64,000 nucleotides of DNA from Palsa-851 sp035534435 (GTDB taxonomy: Bacteria; Chloroflexota; Dormibacteria; Aeolococcales; Aeolococcaceae): the NCBI GenBank assembly GCA_035534435.1, contig DATLRX010000002.1, forward strand, positions 11,561 to 75,560, read 5' to 3'. Both the position numbers and the translations under genes were made by a program. Shown here piece after piece: positions 42,042 to 50,551 of the stretch. Each line of letters begins with the position of its first letter. Positions within the stretch are counted from its first letter, which is position 1. The notes under the pieces are model-generated. The model saw only the letters and a program-made list of their open reading frames with translations, was not told the origin of the DNA and ran no database searches.

Positions 42042-42775
42042 AGATGGAGCTGCGTGGGGTCGAAGGGCTTCCGGAGATCCGTCCCGGCGACGACCTCGCA
42101 GCGTTCATCGCAGAAGCGGCCGCTCCACTCCTGAGCGGCGATGTTGTCGTCGTCGCCCAGAAGGTGGTGTCGAAGGCCGAGGGCCGTCTTCGCACACTCT
42201 CGGACGTCGTACCGTCGGATCGCGCCCTCGAGCTGGCTCGAAGCCTCGATGCTGACGCGCGCCTGGTCCAGGTGATCCTCGATGAGAGCACGCGCATCGT
42301 TCGTGCCGACCGAGTCCTGATCGTCGAGACGCACCAGGGATTCGTGTGCGCCAACGCAGGTGTCGACAGGTCCAACGTCGCAGGCCAGGACGAGGTCTGC
42401 CTCCTGCCGCTCGACTGCGACTCGAGCGCGCGCGTCCTGCGGGAGCGGATCAGCACGCTGACCGGTGCACACGTCGGAGTCGTGGTGAGCGACACCTTCG
42501 GCAGGGCATGGCGCATGGGACTGGTCAACGTGGCGATCGGCGTCGCGGGCCTGCCGGCGCTCATCGACTACCGCGGTCGCCCCGACGACTTCGGGATGCC
42601 GCTGCGGGCGACGGTCGTCGCTGTTGCCGACGAGATCGCCGCGGCCGCCGAACTGCTCATGGGCAAGACGCGGCGCGTTCCGGTCGTGATCGTGCACGGG
42701 CTCGACGTGTTCGAGGGAGCATCCGGGACCGGACAGGAGCTGGTGCGCCCGCCGGAGCTGGACCTCTTCCGTTGA
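42038..42775 (+). CDS. cofE: Coenzyme F420-0:L-glutamate ligase (single-domain)
   Basis: A 245-residue CofE-family ligase that adds glutamate to F420-0. GLPEIRPGDDLAAFIAEAA, VVVVAQKVVSKAEGRL, HQGFVCANAGVDRSNV and VVVSDTFGRAWRMGLVNVAIGVAG are diagnostic. It corresponds only to the N-terminal domain of mycobacterial FbiB; the C-terminal nitroreductase-like domain that reduces dehydro-F420 is absent. GTG 42038 overlaps the cofC stop by four bases; ATG 42044 is possible. Confidence 0.93.
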   Translation: MKMELRGVEGLPEIRPGDDLAAFIAEAAAPLLSGDVVVVAQKVVSKAEGRLRTLSDVVPSDRALELARSLDADARLVQVILDESTRIVRADRVLIVETHQGFVCANAGVDRSNVAGQDEVCLLPLDCDSSARVLRERISTLTGAHVGVVVSDTFGRAWRMGLVNVAIGVAGLPALIDYRGRPDDFGMPLRATVVAVADEIAAAAELLMGKTRRVPVVIVHGLDVFEGASGTGQELVRPPELDLFR

Positions 42776-43701
42776 AGGTCGCGCTGCTCTCCGGTGGCAC
42801 CGGCGGCGCGAAGCTGGCAACGGGGATGGCCGCCGTCCTGCCGGCGGCGGACCTGTCGATCATCGTCAACACCGCGGATGACGACGAGTTCTGGGGCCTC
42901 CTCGTGAGCCCCGACGTCGACGCGATCCTCTACCGGCTCGCGGGGTTGTTCAACGACGTCTCCGGCTTCGGCGTCCGCGACGACACCTTCCACGCGCTGG
43001 ACATGCTGCGCACGCTCGGCGAGGACACATGGTTCCAGCTCGGCGACCGCGACATCGGCGTGCATCTGCTGCGCGCCACGCTGATGCGCGGAGGCCTGCG
43101 TCTCACCGAGGCCGTCGCGCGAATCGCAACTGCCCTGGGGATCGGCGTGGCGGTGCTGCCGATGAGCGACGACCCTGTGCGGACGCGGATCCGCACGGCA
43201 CGCGGCGAGGTGAGCCTCCAGGAGTGGTTCGTGCGGGAGCGTTCGCTGCCCCCTGTGCTCGGCATTCGTTTCGCGGGCGTCGGGACCGCGCGGCCGGGTC
43301 CCGAGGCGCTGACGGCGGTGACGGATGCCGACGCCGTCGTCATCGGCCCGTCCAACCCGCTCGTGAGTGTTGACCCCATCCTCGCGGTGCTCGGCAGCTC
43401 GCTCGACCGTGCGCGGGTCACGGTGATCTCTCCGGTGGTCGGTGGGCGATCGCTGAAGGGTCCGACGGTCGAGATGCTCCGCCAGGTCGGCGAGGAGGCG
43501 ACCGCGCTCGGCGTGGCTCGACGCTACGCCGGGATCGCGGCGACGATCGTCATCGATCGCGCCGATGCCGGCCTGCGGGAGTCGATCCGCGGGCTCGGCA
43601 TGCGCGTGCTCGTCGACGATACCGTCATGGTGGACAGCGCCGGCGAACGGCGTCTGGCGGCGGGGCTGTTGCACCGCATAGAGTCGACCGATGGCTCATG
43701 A
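42772..43701 (+). CDS. cofD: 2-phospho-L-lactate transferase/dehydro-F420-0 synthase
   Basis: A 309-residue CofD/FbiA protein joining the activated 3-carbon unit to Fo. The N-terminal VALLSGGTGGAKLATGMA is the family hallmark, with IIVNTADDDEFWGLLVSPDVD, GDRDIGVHLLRA, and VIGPSNPLVSVDPIL later. The start is TTG 42772, which overlaps the cofE stop (TTGA) and is the only start that places the glycine loop at residue 8. It is followed, with 11 bases overlap, by the PPOX-family gene. Confidence 0.93.
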   Translation: MKVALLSGGTGGAKLATGMAAVLPAADLSIIVNTADDDEFWGLLVSPDVDAILYRLAGLFNDVSGFGVRDDTFHALDMLRTLGEDTWFQLGDRDIGVHLLRATLMRGGLRLTEAVARIATALGIGVAVLPMSDDPVRTRIRTARGEVSLQEWFVRERSLPPVLGIRFAGVGTARPGPEALTAVTDADAVVIGPSNPLVSVDPILAVLGSSLDRARVTVISPVVGGRSLKGPTVEMLRQVGEEATALGVARRYAGIAATIVIDRADAGLRESIRGLGMRVLVDDTVMVDSAGERRLAAGLLHRIESTDGS

Positions 43702-44101
43702 ACGCGCCCTCGAATTCATCCGCAAGCAGCATCGGGGCGTGCTTGCGACATATCGGCAGGATGGACAGGTGCAGATGTCGCCGGTCGCGGTCGCCGTCGA
43801 CGACGAGTCGCGTGTCGTGATCAGCACCCGCGAGACCGCGATGAAGACGCGCAACCTGCGCCGCCACCCGCGCGCCGGCGTGTGCGCCATCAGCGACCGC
43901 TTCTTCGGCGCCTGGTACAGCGTCGAGGGCGACGTCGAGATCCTCAGCCTCCCCGAGGCGCTCGAGCCGCTCGTCGACTACTACCGGAAGGTGTCGGGCG
44001 AGCACCCGGACTGGCAGGAATACCGCGAGGCGATGGTGCGCGAGCAGCGCGTGCTCGTGCGGATCACCGTCGATCGCAGCGGTCCGACCCACTCGGGATA
44101 G
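43691..44101 (+). CDS. PPOX-class (split-barrel) F420-dependent enzyme
   Basis: A 136-residue flavin/deazaflavin-binding split-barrel protein of the Rv1155-like PPOX class. It has RGVLATYRQDGQVQMSPVAVAVDDESRVVIST, then MKTRNLRRHPRAGVCAISDRFFGAWYSVEGD and a C-terminal helix with YYRKVSGEHPDWQEYREAM. Its position at the end of the F420 biosynthesis operon, overlapping cofD by 11 bases, supports F420 rather than FMN as cofactor. The substrate is unknown. Confidence 0.88.
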   Translation: MAHERALEFIRKQHRGVLATYRQDGQVQMSPVAVAVDDESRVVISTRETAMKTRNLRRHPRAGVCAISDRFFGAWYSVEGDVEILSLPEALEPLVDYYRKVSGEHPDWQEYREAMVREQRVLVRITVDRSGPTHSG

Positions 44102-44109
44102 GACGGCGG

Positions 44110-45120
44110 TCAACCCGTCAAGCGGCGGAGGCGAGGAAGGATGTCGCGTTCGTACAGTTCGAGGAAGCGCCGCTGATCCGTCCCGGGCGCATGGAAGATG
44201 AGGTGGGTGAAGCCCAGGTCGAGGTAGGGACGGATCCGCTCCACATGCTCGTCCGGGTCGGTCGAGACGATCCACCGGCTTGCCGCCCGCTCGGCACTCA
44301 GCGCGTCGGCGAGGCGCTCCATCTCGATCGGGTCCTCCACGCCTGTCTTCTCTTCGGCTGACAGCGCGAGCGCGGCCCAGTGCCGCGTGTCCTCGAGAGC
44401 ACGCCGCGCGTCAGTGTCGAACGACACCTTCATCTCGATCGCAAGGTCGAGGTCGGCCGGGTCGCGGTCCGCGGCTCGGGCACCCTCGGTCACCGCCGGC
44501 AGCAGTGTGTCCGCATAGAGTTCCATCCCCTTGCCGCTCGTGCACATGAACCCGTCCGCGACGCGACCGGCGAGGCGCGCGGCGGCCGGCCCGGACGCCG
44601 CGACGTAGATCGGCACCGGCGTTGCAGGGCGGTCATATACGGTCGCGTTGCGTGTCCGGTAGAACGCGCCGTCGAACGTCACGCGCTCGTCCGTCCAGAG
44701 CGCCTGAATGAGCGTCACGGCTTCCTTGAGCCTCGCGAAACGCTCCTTCTGATCCGGCCAATCGACACCGAGCGGCGCCTCGTTCAGCGATTCGCCGGTT
44801 CCGACGCCGAGCCAGACGCGCCCGGGAAACAGACACCCGAGCGTGCCGAATGCCTGCGCGACGACAGCCGGGTGATAGCGAAACGTTGGCGTGAGCACGC
44901 TCGTGCCGAGCTGAATCCGGCTCGTCGCCTGACCCGCTGCACCGAGCCACGCAAGCGAGAACGGCGCGTGACCGCCCGTGTGGCGCCACGGCTGGAGATG
45001 GTCACTGATGGCCGCCGTGTCAAAGCCGGCCCGTTCCGCGGCGACGGTCAGGTCGAGCAACGCTCGCGGTCCGAACTGCTCGGCCGAGAGCTTGTAGCCG
45101 AACCGGACCGCCTGTGGCAC
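44110..45120 (-). CDS. fgd: F420-dependent glucose-6-phosphate dehydrogenase (LLM class)
   Basis: A 336-residue luciferase-like deazaflavin enzyme. It aligns over its whole length with mycobacterial Fgd1: GYKLSAEQFGPR, SDHLQPWRHTGGHAPFS (D40, H41, W45), TSVLTPTFRYHPAVVAQAF, VGTGESLNEA (E110), CTSGKGMELY, DPIEMERLADAL and FHAPGTDQRRFLELYERD. These include the catalytic Asp, His, Trp and Glu known for Fgd1. It would supply reduced F420 from glucose 6-phosphate. The start is GTG 45120. It converges on the F420 operon with an 8-base gap. Confidence 0.9.
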   Translation of the reverse strand: MPQAVRFGYKLSAEQFGPRALLDLTVAAERAGFDTAAISDHLQPWRHTGGHAPFSLAWLGAAGQATSRIQLGTSVLTPTFRYHPAVVAQAFGTLGCLFPGRVWLGVGTGESLNEAPLGVDWPDQKERFARLKEAVTLIQALWTDERVTFDGAFYRTRNATVYDRPATPVPIYVAASGPAAARLAGRVADGFMCTSGKGMELYADTLLPAVTEGARAADRDPADLDLAIEMKVSFDTDARRALEDTRHWAALALSAEEKTGVEDPIEMERLADALSAERAASRWIVSTDPDEHVERIRPYLDLGFTHLIFHAPGTDQRRFLELYERDILPRLRRLTG

Positions 45121-45155
45121 CCGGCCATTCTCGCCGAAGGTGCCTGAGGAGAGGA

Positions 45156-47912
45156 TCAGCCGGCGACCGCGGCCGGGTGCGCAATGTCGCTCGACGAGGA
45201 TTGCAGCGCGCCTGCGGACTCGTGAGCGACGATCCGCTGCGCCGACTCGAGCTTGGCCAGCAACGCCTGAGCAGCGAACGGCTTGCCGAGGTACTCGCAG
45301 CGCAGGTCGTACGCCCGATTGAGCACGTCAGCGCTGTCGAGCAGCCCGGTCATGACCACGATGGGCATATCCGCATTGGCGGCCGACGCGCGAATATCGG
45401 AGATGAGACTCCAGCCGTCGCCGTCAGGCAGGCCGATGTCGATGACCATTGCATCGGTGTCGTGCGACAGCTCCGCCATCGCCTCTCTGATCGTGACCGC
45501 GAGCACCGCGCGGGCACCGCCCTGCACCAGCACGCCGCAGGCGACCCCACCGACTGCCTCGTCATCATCGACGACCACGATGCGCCGTGATGCGCGTGGT
45601 TCGACGACCGGCTCCGCCTCGGAGGTCAGCGGGAAGTGGACGAGCCCGCTCGGTTGGGCGAGCGCGAGCGCTTGCTCGATCGCTGCGCCTGACATCGGCA
45701 TCGCGAAGTGGAAGCCCTGCGCCAGGTCGTAGCCCATGGCCCGCAGATGCTCGGCCTGATCAGCACGCGCAACTCCCTCGATGACGGTGCGCAGCTGCAG
45801 CGCGTTGACGACACCGATGACGGCGTCGAGCACCCTGGTCGCCACATGGCCGTCGGGCACATGATCGACCAGCGACTTGTCGACCTTGACGATGTCGACA
45901 GGGAGGCGGCGCAACCGAGCCAGCGATGAAGCGCCGACGCCGAAGTCGTCGATCGCCATCCGCACGCCGAGTGCCTTGAGGCGGCTGAGGATGCGGATCG
46001 CACTGTCCGTGTCGTCGGTCATCGCCGTCTCGGTGACCTCGAGGATCAGGCACCGTGGATCGATGCGGGTGATGCGAAGCGCCTCCTGGACGATCTCCAC
46101 CAGGTCATCCGAGTAGAGCTGGCGGGGGGAGACGTTGACGCTCATCGCCAGGTCGGCCGTGCCCCCGTACGCCGCCTGCCACGCAGCCAGGCAACGGCAC
46201 GCCTCGTTGAGCACCCGCGCGCCGATGGGAATGATCAGACCTGTGCGCTCGGCGATCGGGATGAAGACGCTCGGGGGAATCATGTCGCCGTCCGGATGGC
46301 GCCACCGCGCGAGCGCTTCGACCGACACCATGCGCCCGTCATTCAGGTCGACGATGGGCTGGTAGTGCACGACGAGATCCCCGGTCAGCCAGGCCGTGCG
46401 CAGCGCAGTCTCGACGCGCACGCGTTCCGCAACGGCAGCGTGCATGCTCGGCTTGTACAGCGCATATCCGCCGCCGCCGGCATCCTTCGCGGCGTACATG
46501 GCGAGGTCGGCGTTGCGCAAGAGCTCGTCAGCGGTGTCGCCCAGTCCCCCGGTCGCGATGCCGATGCTGGTGGCGATGCCGGCCGTCGTCATGCGCAGCG
46601 TGATCGGCAGCTCGAGCGACGCCAGCACACGACGCGCGATCGCGATCGCCTGATCGACAGGGCTGTCGGCAAGCACCACGGCGAACTCGTCGCCGCCGAG
46701 GCGCGCGACGAGGTCGATATCACGGACGCTGTTCACCACTCGCTCCGCAACCTGTACCAGCACCTGGTCGCCGGCACTGTGTCCGAAGGTGTCGTTGACC
46801 TCCTTGAACCCGTCGAGATCGAGCATGAGCAGCGTCACGTGGTGCTGTGACGTCTCGATGTCCGCCAGCGCGCGGTCCAGCCGTCGCTTCAGCAGCGTGC
46901 GGTTGGGAAGACCGGTGAGCGCGTCGTGCGACGCCTGACGCTCGAGCGCCCTCCCGAGCCCCAGGTTCATGTACAGCGCGAAGTACATGCGCAGCAACGT
47001 GACACTGATGAGCGCGAGCATCACCCATACGAGCGCCCGCGTGATCTGCGCGTCGCCGGCGCGTAGCCCGACACCGATGAAACAGGCGACCGCCACCGGG
47101 ACGATCGGCACCCACATGACCGCCCAGCTTCTGGTGGGGTCCGCAAGTGGCGTCGCCGGCTGGCGGCGAAAGCAGAGCGGGAAGAGCGCGGCGATACCGA
47201 GGCAGAGCAAGCCGACGGTCCATCCGGTTGCGAACGACGACCCGGGGTCCAGCTGCTGCAAGCCCGTCTGGTGCGCGAGCTGCGTGTCGGATACTCCGAT
47301 GAAGGCGACCGCGGCCGCGAGCAACAGCGCGACCGGCCGCGTCCTGCGCCCGATTCGCGCCGTGATGGCGGCGATCACCGTGAGCACCACGACGTCCGTG
47401 ATGGGTTGCGCGAGGCTGACCACACTGACATCGATCGGCGTCCGACCGTCGAGGGCGGAGTAGTACCCCGACGCGAGGCCGAGCACCAGGACGGCACCAC
47501 CCATGAGCAATCCGTCGCAGTACGCGACAGCCACCGCGAGGCGTGGCGCACGCACGCGCATGAACGTCAACGCCGCAGCCACGCCAAAGGGCACCTGCGC
47601 GATGATTGCGAGGTTGGTCCAGGACGGGAATGCCGTGACCGTGTGCGCGGCGAGCGCGTTCCAGTCCGAGACCGCCTCGAGGAGCGCATAGACGCTCCAG
47701 CAGCACCACGCGACCCGCCGGCGGCCACGAGATCTGAGCGCTGCGACGAGCGAGATCACGCACGCGAATGAGCCGGCGCAGACCTCCGCGACGTTGTGCA
47801 CGGAATCCTCGACCGCAACCCCACCCAGACCGAGCAGCGAGGCGCCGACCAGCGCGATGGCGAGCGCGGCAACGACCGCCGAAACGACAATGAAGAGCCG
47901 CCGGGAGTACAC
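45156..47912 (-). CDS. Membrane GGDEF-EAL protein with C-terminal receiver domain
   Basis: A 918-residue cyclic-di-GMP signalling protein. Residues 1 to about 315 form about nine membrane helices without a known sensor signature. The diguanylate cyclase domain has an intact active site GGDEF (406-410) and an I-site RxxD (397-400). The EAL domain follows (about 505-755) with E532-A-L, SVNVSP, LEVTE, IDDFG and KVDK; the last catalytic Glu is in VIEGVA. A receiver domain closes the protein (about 776-890), with D825 as phosphoacceptor and K877. The start is GTG 47912. A receiver at the C-terminal end of such a protein is unusual. Confidence 0.93.
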   Translation of the reverse strand: MYSRRLFIVVSAVVAALAIALVGASLLGLGGVAVEDSVHNVAEVCAGSFACVISLVAALRSRGRRRVAWCCWSVYALLEAVSDWNALAAHTVTAFPSWTNLAIIAQVPFGVAAALTFMRVRAPRLAVAVAYCDGLLMGGAVLVLGLASGYYSALDGRTPIDVSVVSLAQPITDVVVLTVIAAITARIGRRTRPVALLLAAAVAFIGVSDTQLAHQTGLQQLDPGSSFATGWTVGLLCLGIAALFPLCFRRQPATPLADPTRSWAVMWVPIVPVAVACFIGVGLRAGDAQITRALVWVMLALISVTLLRMYFALYMNLGLGRALERQASHDALTGLPNRTLLKRRLDRALADIETSQHHVTLLMLDLDGFKEVNDTFGHSAGDQVLVQVAERVVNSVRDIDLVARLGGDEFAVVLADSPVDQAIAIARRVLASLELPITLRMTTAGIATSIGIATGGLGDTADELLRNADLAMYAAKDAGGGGYALYKPSMHAAVAERVRVETALRTAWLTGDLVVHYQPIVDLNDGRMVSVEALARWRHPDGDMIPPSVFIPIAERTGLIIPIGARVLNEACRCLAAWQAAYGGTADLAMSVNVSPRQLYSDDLVEIVQEALRITRIDPRCLILEVTETAMTDDTDSAIRILSRLKALGVRMAIDDFGVGASSLARLRRLPVDIVKVDKSLVDHVPDGHVATRVLDAVIGVVNALQLRTVIEGVARADQAEHLRAMGYDLAQGFHFAMPMSGAAIEQALALAQPSGLVHFPLTSEAEPVVEPRASRRIVVVDDDEAVGGVACGVLVQGGARAVLAVTIREAMAELSHDTDAMVIDIGLPDGDGWSLISDIRASAANADMPIVVMTGLLDSADVLNRAYDLRCEYLGKPFAAQALLAKLESAQRIVAHESAGALQSSSSDIAHPAAVAG

Positions 47913-48061
47913 CCGGTGCCTAGGCCCGGTGGCCTGTCCGGGACGGCAGGCTGTGGATCGTCACGCGTCAGTCTCCGTTCATCGGGGTTCGAGGGCGCGC
48001 GTAGGTGCCGCGTTGTCGGATCTCGTTCAACACCGTCACAAACATCGAAGGGCGGCCCGAC

Positions 48062-48067
48062 TAGACT
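48062..48067 (+). promoter_or_regulatory. Candidate -10 element of a leaderless transcript
   Basis: TAGACT is followed by exactly six bases and then the ATG of the 62-residue gene, with no ribosome binding site between. Transcription would therefore start at or next to the A of the ATG. The rest of the 161-base gap back to 47913 shows no clear -35, repeat or hairpin. Confidence 0.5.
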
Positions 48068-48073
48068 CGATGC

Positions 48074-48262
48074 ATGGCCAAATGGGTTGTCCTCCATCTC
48101 AACGATGGAGACGCGTCGACGTACATCAACGTGGACGAGGTGACCCAGGTTCGCCAGATCTCGGCCGGCAATACCAGGATCTGGTTCACCGACGGCACGG
48201 ACGTCGAGGTTCGAGAGGACGCCCCCATCGTCATCGCGGCCTTCCGCCGGGATTCGATCTAG
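48074..48262 (+). CDS. Small hypothetical protein
   Basis: A 62-residue acidic-to-neutral protein (KWVVLHLNDGDASTYINVDE at the N-terminus, then a pattern of short beta strands with INVDEVTQVRQI and TRIWFTDGTDVEVRED). No family is recognised. The alternating strand pattern suggests a small beta-barrel or beta-sandwich. It has a plausible leaderless promoter and codon usage like its neighbours, so I regard it as real. It lies between the divergent GGDEF protein and the forward oxidoreductase gene. Confidence 0.65.
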   Translation: MAKWVVLHLNDGDASTYINVDEVTQVRQISAGNTRIWFTDGTDVEVREDAPIVIAAFRRDSI

Positions 48263-48282
48263 GGCGGAGCAAGGGTGGAACC

Positions 48283-49341
48283 ATCGACGATCTGAATGTC
48301 GCGATCGTCGGGTACGGCCTCGCCGGCCGGGTGTTCCACGGACCGCTCATCGCGGCAACCCCGGGAATGCGGGTGGGCGCAATCGTGACTGCAAATCCCG
48401 AACGTCGGGCCGAGGCGCGCCGCGACTTCCCCGAAGCGCTCGTTCTTGCCCACTCCCAGGACGTGTGGGACGCCGCCGATCGATTCGACCTCGCCGTGAT
48501 CGCAACGGCGTCGGGATCGCACACGGCAGTCGCAACCGCGGCCGTCGATGCAGGGCTTGCGGTCGTGGTGGAGAAGCCGATGGCGATCACCGCCTCCGCG
48601 GCGCGATCGCTCACGGACCACGCCGCCGCGCGCAACGTCCTCCTCGTTCCGTTCCTCAACCGCCGCTGGGACTCCGATCACCTCACGCTCAGCAACCTGC
48701 TGGCGGCGGGGCGGCTTGGGACGGTCCTTCGCTATGAGTCGAGATTCGAGCGCTGGCGACCGACTCCGGGGTCCGGATGGCGGGACGACCGCGCGCCCGA
48801 GACCGGCGGCGGGCTTCTGCTCGACCTCGGGACCCACCTGATCGACCAGGCGCTGACCCTGTTCGGCCCGGTGCGCCACGTCTACGCCGAGATCCTCTCC
48901 CGCCGCGGGGGCTCCGATGACGATGTGTTCCTCGCGCTGCGGCACGACTCCGGCGTGCTCTCCCACCTCTGGGCGGGCGCGCTTGCCGCCGCGCCCGGGC
49001 CCCGCCTCCGGGTGCTCGGCGATCGCGGGGCATTCGTGATCACGCTCCTGGACGGTCAGGAGGACGCGCTGCGTGCAGGCCGGCGACCCGATCAACCGGA
49101 GTTCGCGGACCCCCCGCGCGATCGCTGGGGACGCCTCGTTCACGGCGATGACGGTGAACCGGTGCCGAGCATCCCCGGCCGATGGAGCGAGTTCTATGTC
49201 CGTGTCAGGGATGCCCTCCGCGAGGGCTCGCCACCGCCGGTGAGCGCCACGGACGCGATCGCCTGCCTGTCAATCATCGATGCCGCACGCGAAAGCGCCC
49301 GAACCGGAACGCTTGCTCAGCCGGTCTCGACAAAGGGGTAG
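48283..49341 (+). CDS. Gfo/Idh/MocA-family oxidoreductase
   Basis: A roughly 352-residue NAD(P)-dependent oxidoreductase. The Rossmann loop GYGLAGRVFH, DLAVIATASGSHTAVATAAVDAGLAVVVEKPMAITASAA (EKP motif) and LLLDLGTHLIDQAL are diagnostic. No ATG, GTG or TTG lies in frame between an implausible far-upstream region and the Rossmann motif. Homology begins at about DDLNVAIVG, so the start is probably ATC 48283 (preceded by AAGGGTGG) or CTG 48292, unless a base is missing. Substrate, usually a sugar or inositol derivative, is unknown. Confidence 0.87.
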   Translation: MDDLNVAIVGYGLAGRVFHGPLIAATPGMRVGAIVTANPERRAEARRDFPEALVLAHSQDVWDAADRFDLAVIATASGSHTAVATAAVDAGLAVVVEKPMAITASAARSLTDHAAARNVLLVPFLNRRWDSDHLTLSNLLAAGRLGTVLRYESRFERWRPTPGSGWRDDRAPETGGGLLLDLGTHLIDQALTLFGPVRHVYAEILSRRGGSDDDVFLALRHDSGVLSHLWAGALAAAPGPRLRVLGDRGAFVITLLDGQEDALRAGRRPDQPEFADPPRDRWGRLVHGDDGEPVPSIPGRWSEFYVRVRDALREGSPPPVSATDAIACLSIIDAARESARTGTLAQPVSTKG

Positions 49342-49379
49342 ATCCAGCCGGATTGTTCGACGCCGCGGTCGACTCGGGA

Positions 49380-49393
49380 ACCACCGCGGTGGT
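49380..49393. repeat. Perfect 14-base palindrome upstream of the aminotransferase/glc operon
   Basis: ACCACCGCGGTGGT is a perfect two-fold symmetric element 35 bases before the class V aminotransferase ATG, in the 87-base gap after the Gfo/Idh gene. It could be an operator for the glycolate operon or a small transcript-end hairpin. No regulator gene is adjacent. Confidence 0.4.
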
Positions 49394-49428
49394 CGGGACC
49401 CCATCCCCCGGCACGTCGGTATGGCAGC

Positions 49429-50535
49429 ATGAATCGCCGCATGGCCACTCCCCCGCTGCTCATGATCCCGGGTCCGACGCCGGTTGCGCCGGAGGTGCTG
49501 GCGGCGCTCGCAGAACCGGTCCGCAGCCACATGGGTCCCGAGAACGCCGCGAGCATGCTCCGCATCCAGGAAGGGATTCGAACGCTTGCAGGCTCCTCGA
49601 CCGCGCGTGTGCATTGCTTCGCGGGGGCCGGCACGCTTGCCATGGAAGTCGCGCTCGTGAACCACTCGTCTCCGGGCGATCGCATCATCGTGGTGAGTCA
49701 CGGGTTCTTCAGCGACCGGTTCACGCAGATCGCTGAGACGCTCGGCCTGCGCGTCGACGTGCTCCACGTCGCGTGGGGCGAGCATGCCGATCCCGCGGCA
49801 GTGCGCCAGATGATCGCCCGGGGCGACGCTCCCGCGGTCGTGTGCATGACGCACGTGGAGACGAGCACCGGCGTCCTCGCGGACTGCGCGGTGCTGGCGG
49901 CTGCGGCGCGCGACGTCGCGCCCGACGCGATCCTCGTGGTCGACGGCGTGTGCGCGACCGGTGGTGTCGAGGAGGCGATGGATGGGTGGGATGTCGATGT
50001 CGTGCTCACCGGAGCGCAGAAAGCGCTGGGTGTACCACCCGGCCTCGCCATCCTCGCGGTGTCCGAGCGTGCGCGACAGCGTCGCGAGTCCCTCGGCGAC
50101 ATTCGCGCGTACTACGCCGACCTGCGACGCTGGGATGTGTCGGTCGACGACCCGAAGCGATACTTCTCCACACATGCGGTGTCGCTGATCCGCGCGCTCG
50201 AGGTATCGCTCGACGGCATCTTCGACGAGGGACTTCCGGCACGATTCGAGCGCCATCGCCGCGTTGCCGCGATGGTTCGCGACGGCATGAGCGAGCTGGG
50301 TTTCGAGCCACTGACGGATGCCGCGTACCTCGCGCCCACGCTCAGCGTGTTCGCGCTGCCGGAGGGGGTCGAGGATGCCGCATTCCGGGCAGGCATGTCC
50401 GAACGCGGGGTCATCGTCTCCGCGTGTCTCGGGCCATGGGCTGGGCGCGGCATCCGCATCGGACACATGGGGACGGCCGCCGAAGCCGAGGCGACACGGA
50501 CGATCGACGTCGCCGCCGCAACGCTCGGTAGGTGA
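49429..50535 (+). CDS. Class V aminotransferase (alanine/serine-glyoxylate type)
   Basis: A 368-residue PLP aminotransferase. MIPGPTPVAPEVLAAL, PVRSHMGPE, the cofactor site VVDGVCATGGVEEAMDGWDVDVVLTGAQKALG (Lys in TGAQKAL) and RIGHMG place it among alanine-glyoxylate/serine-glyoxylate or ureidoglycine-glyoxylate aminotransferases. The start may be ATG 49429 or ATG 49441. It is followed after 16 bases by glcD, so it probably converts glyoxylate made by glycolate oxidase to glycine. Confidence 0.88.
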   Translation: MNRRMATPPLLMIPGPTPVAPEVLAALAEPVRSHMGPENAASMLRIQEGIRTLAGSSTARVHCFAGAGTLAMEVALVNHSSPGDRIIVVSHGFFSDRFTQIAETLGLRVDVLHVAWGEHADPAAVRQMIARGDAPAVVCMTHVETSTGVLADCAVLAAAARDVAPDAILVVDGVCATGGVEEAMDGWDVDVVLTGAQKALGVPPGLAILAVSERARQRRESLGDIRAYYADLRRWDVSVDDPKRYFSTHAVSLIRALEVSLDGIFDEGLPARFERHRRVAAMVRDGMSELGFEPLTDAAYLAPTLSVFALPEGVEDAAFRAGMSERGVIVSACLGPWAGRGIRIGHMGTAAEAEATRTIDVAAATLGR

Positions 50536-50551
50536 GCCGCGATGACAGGCG

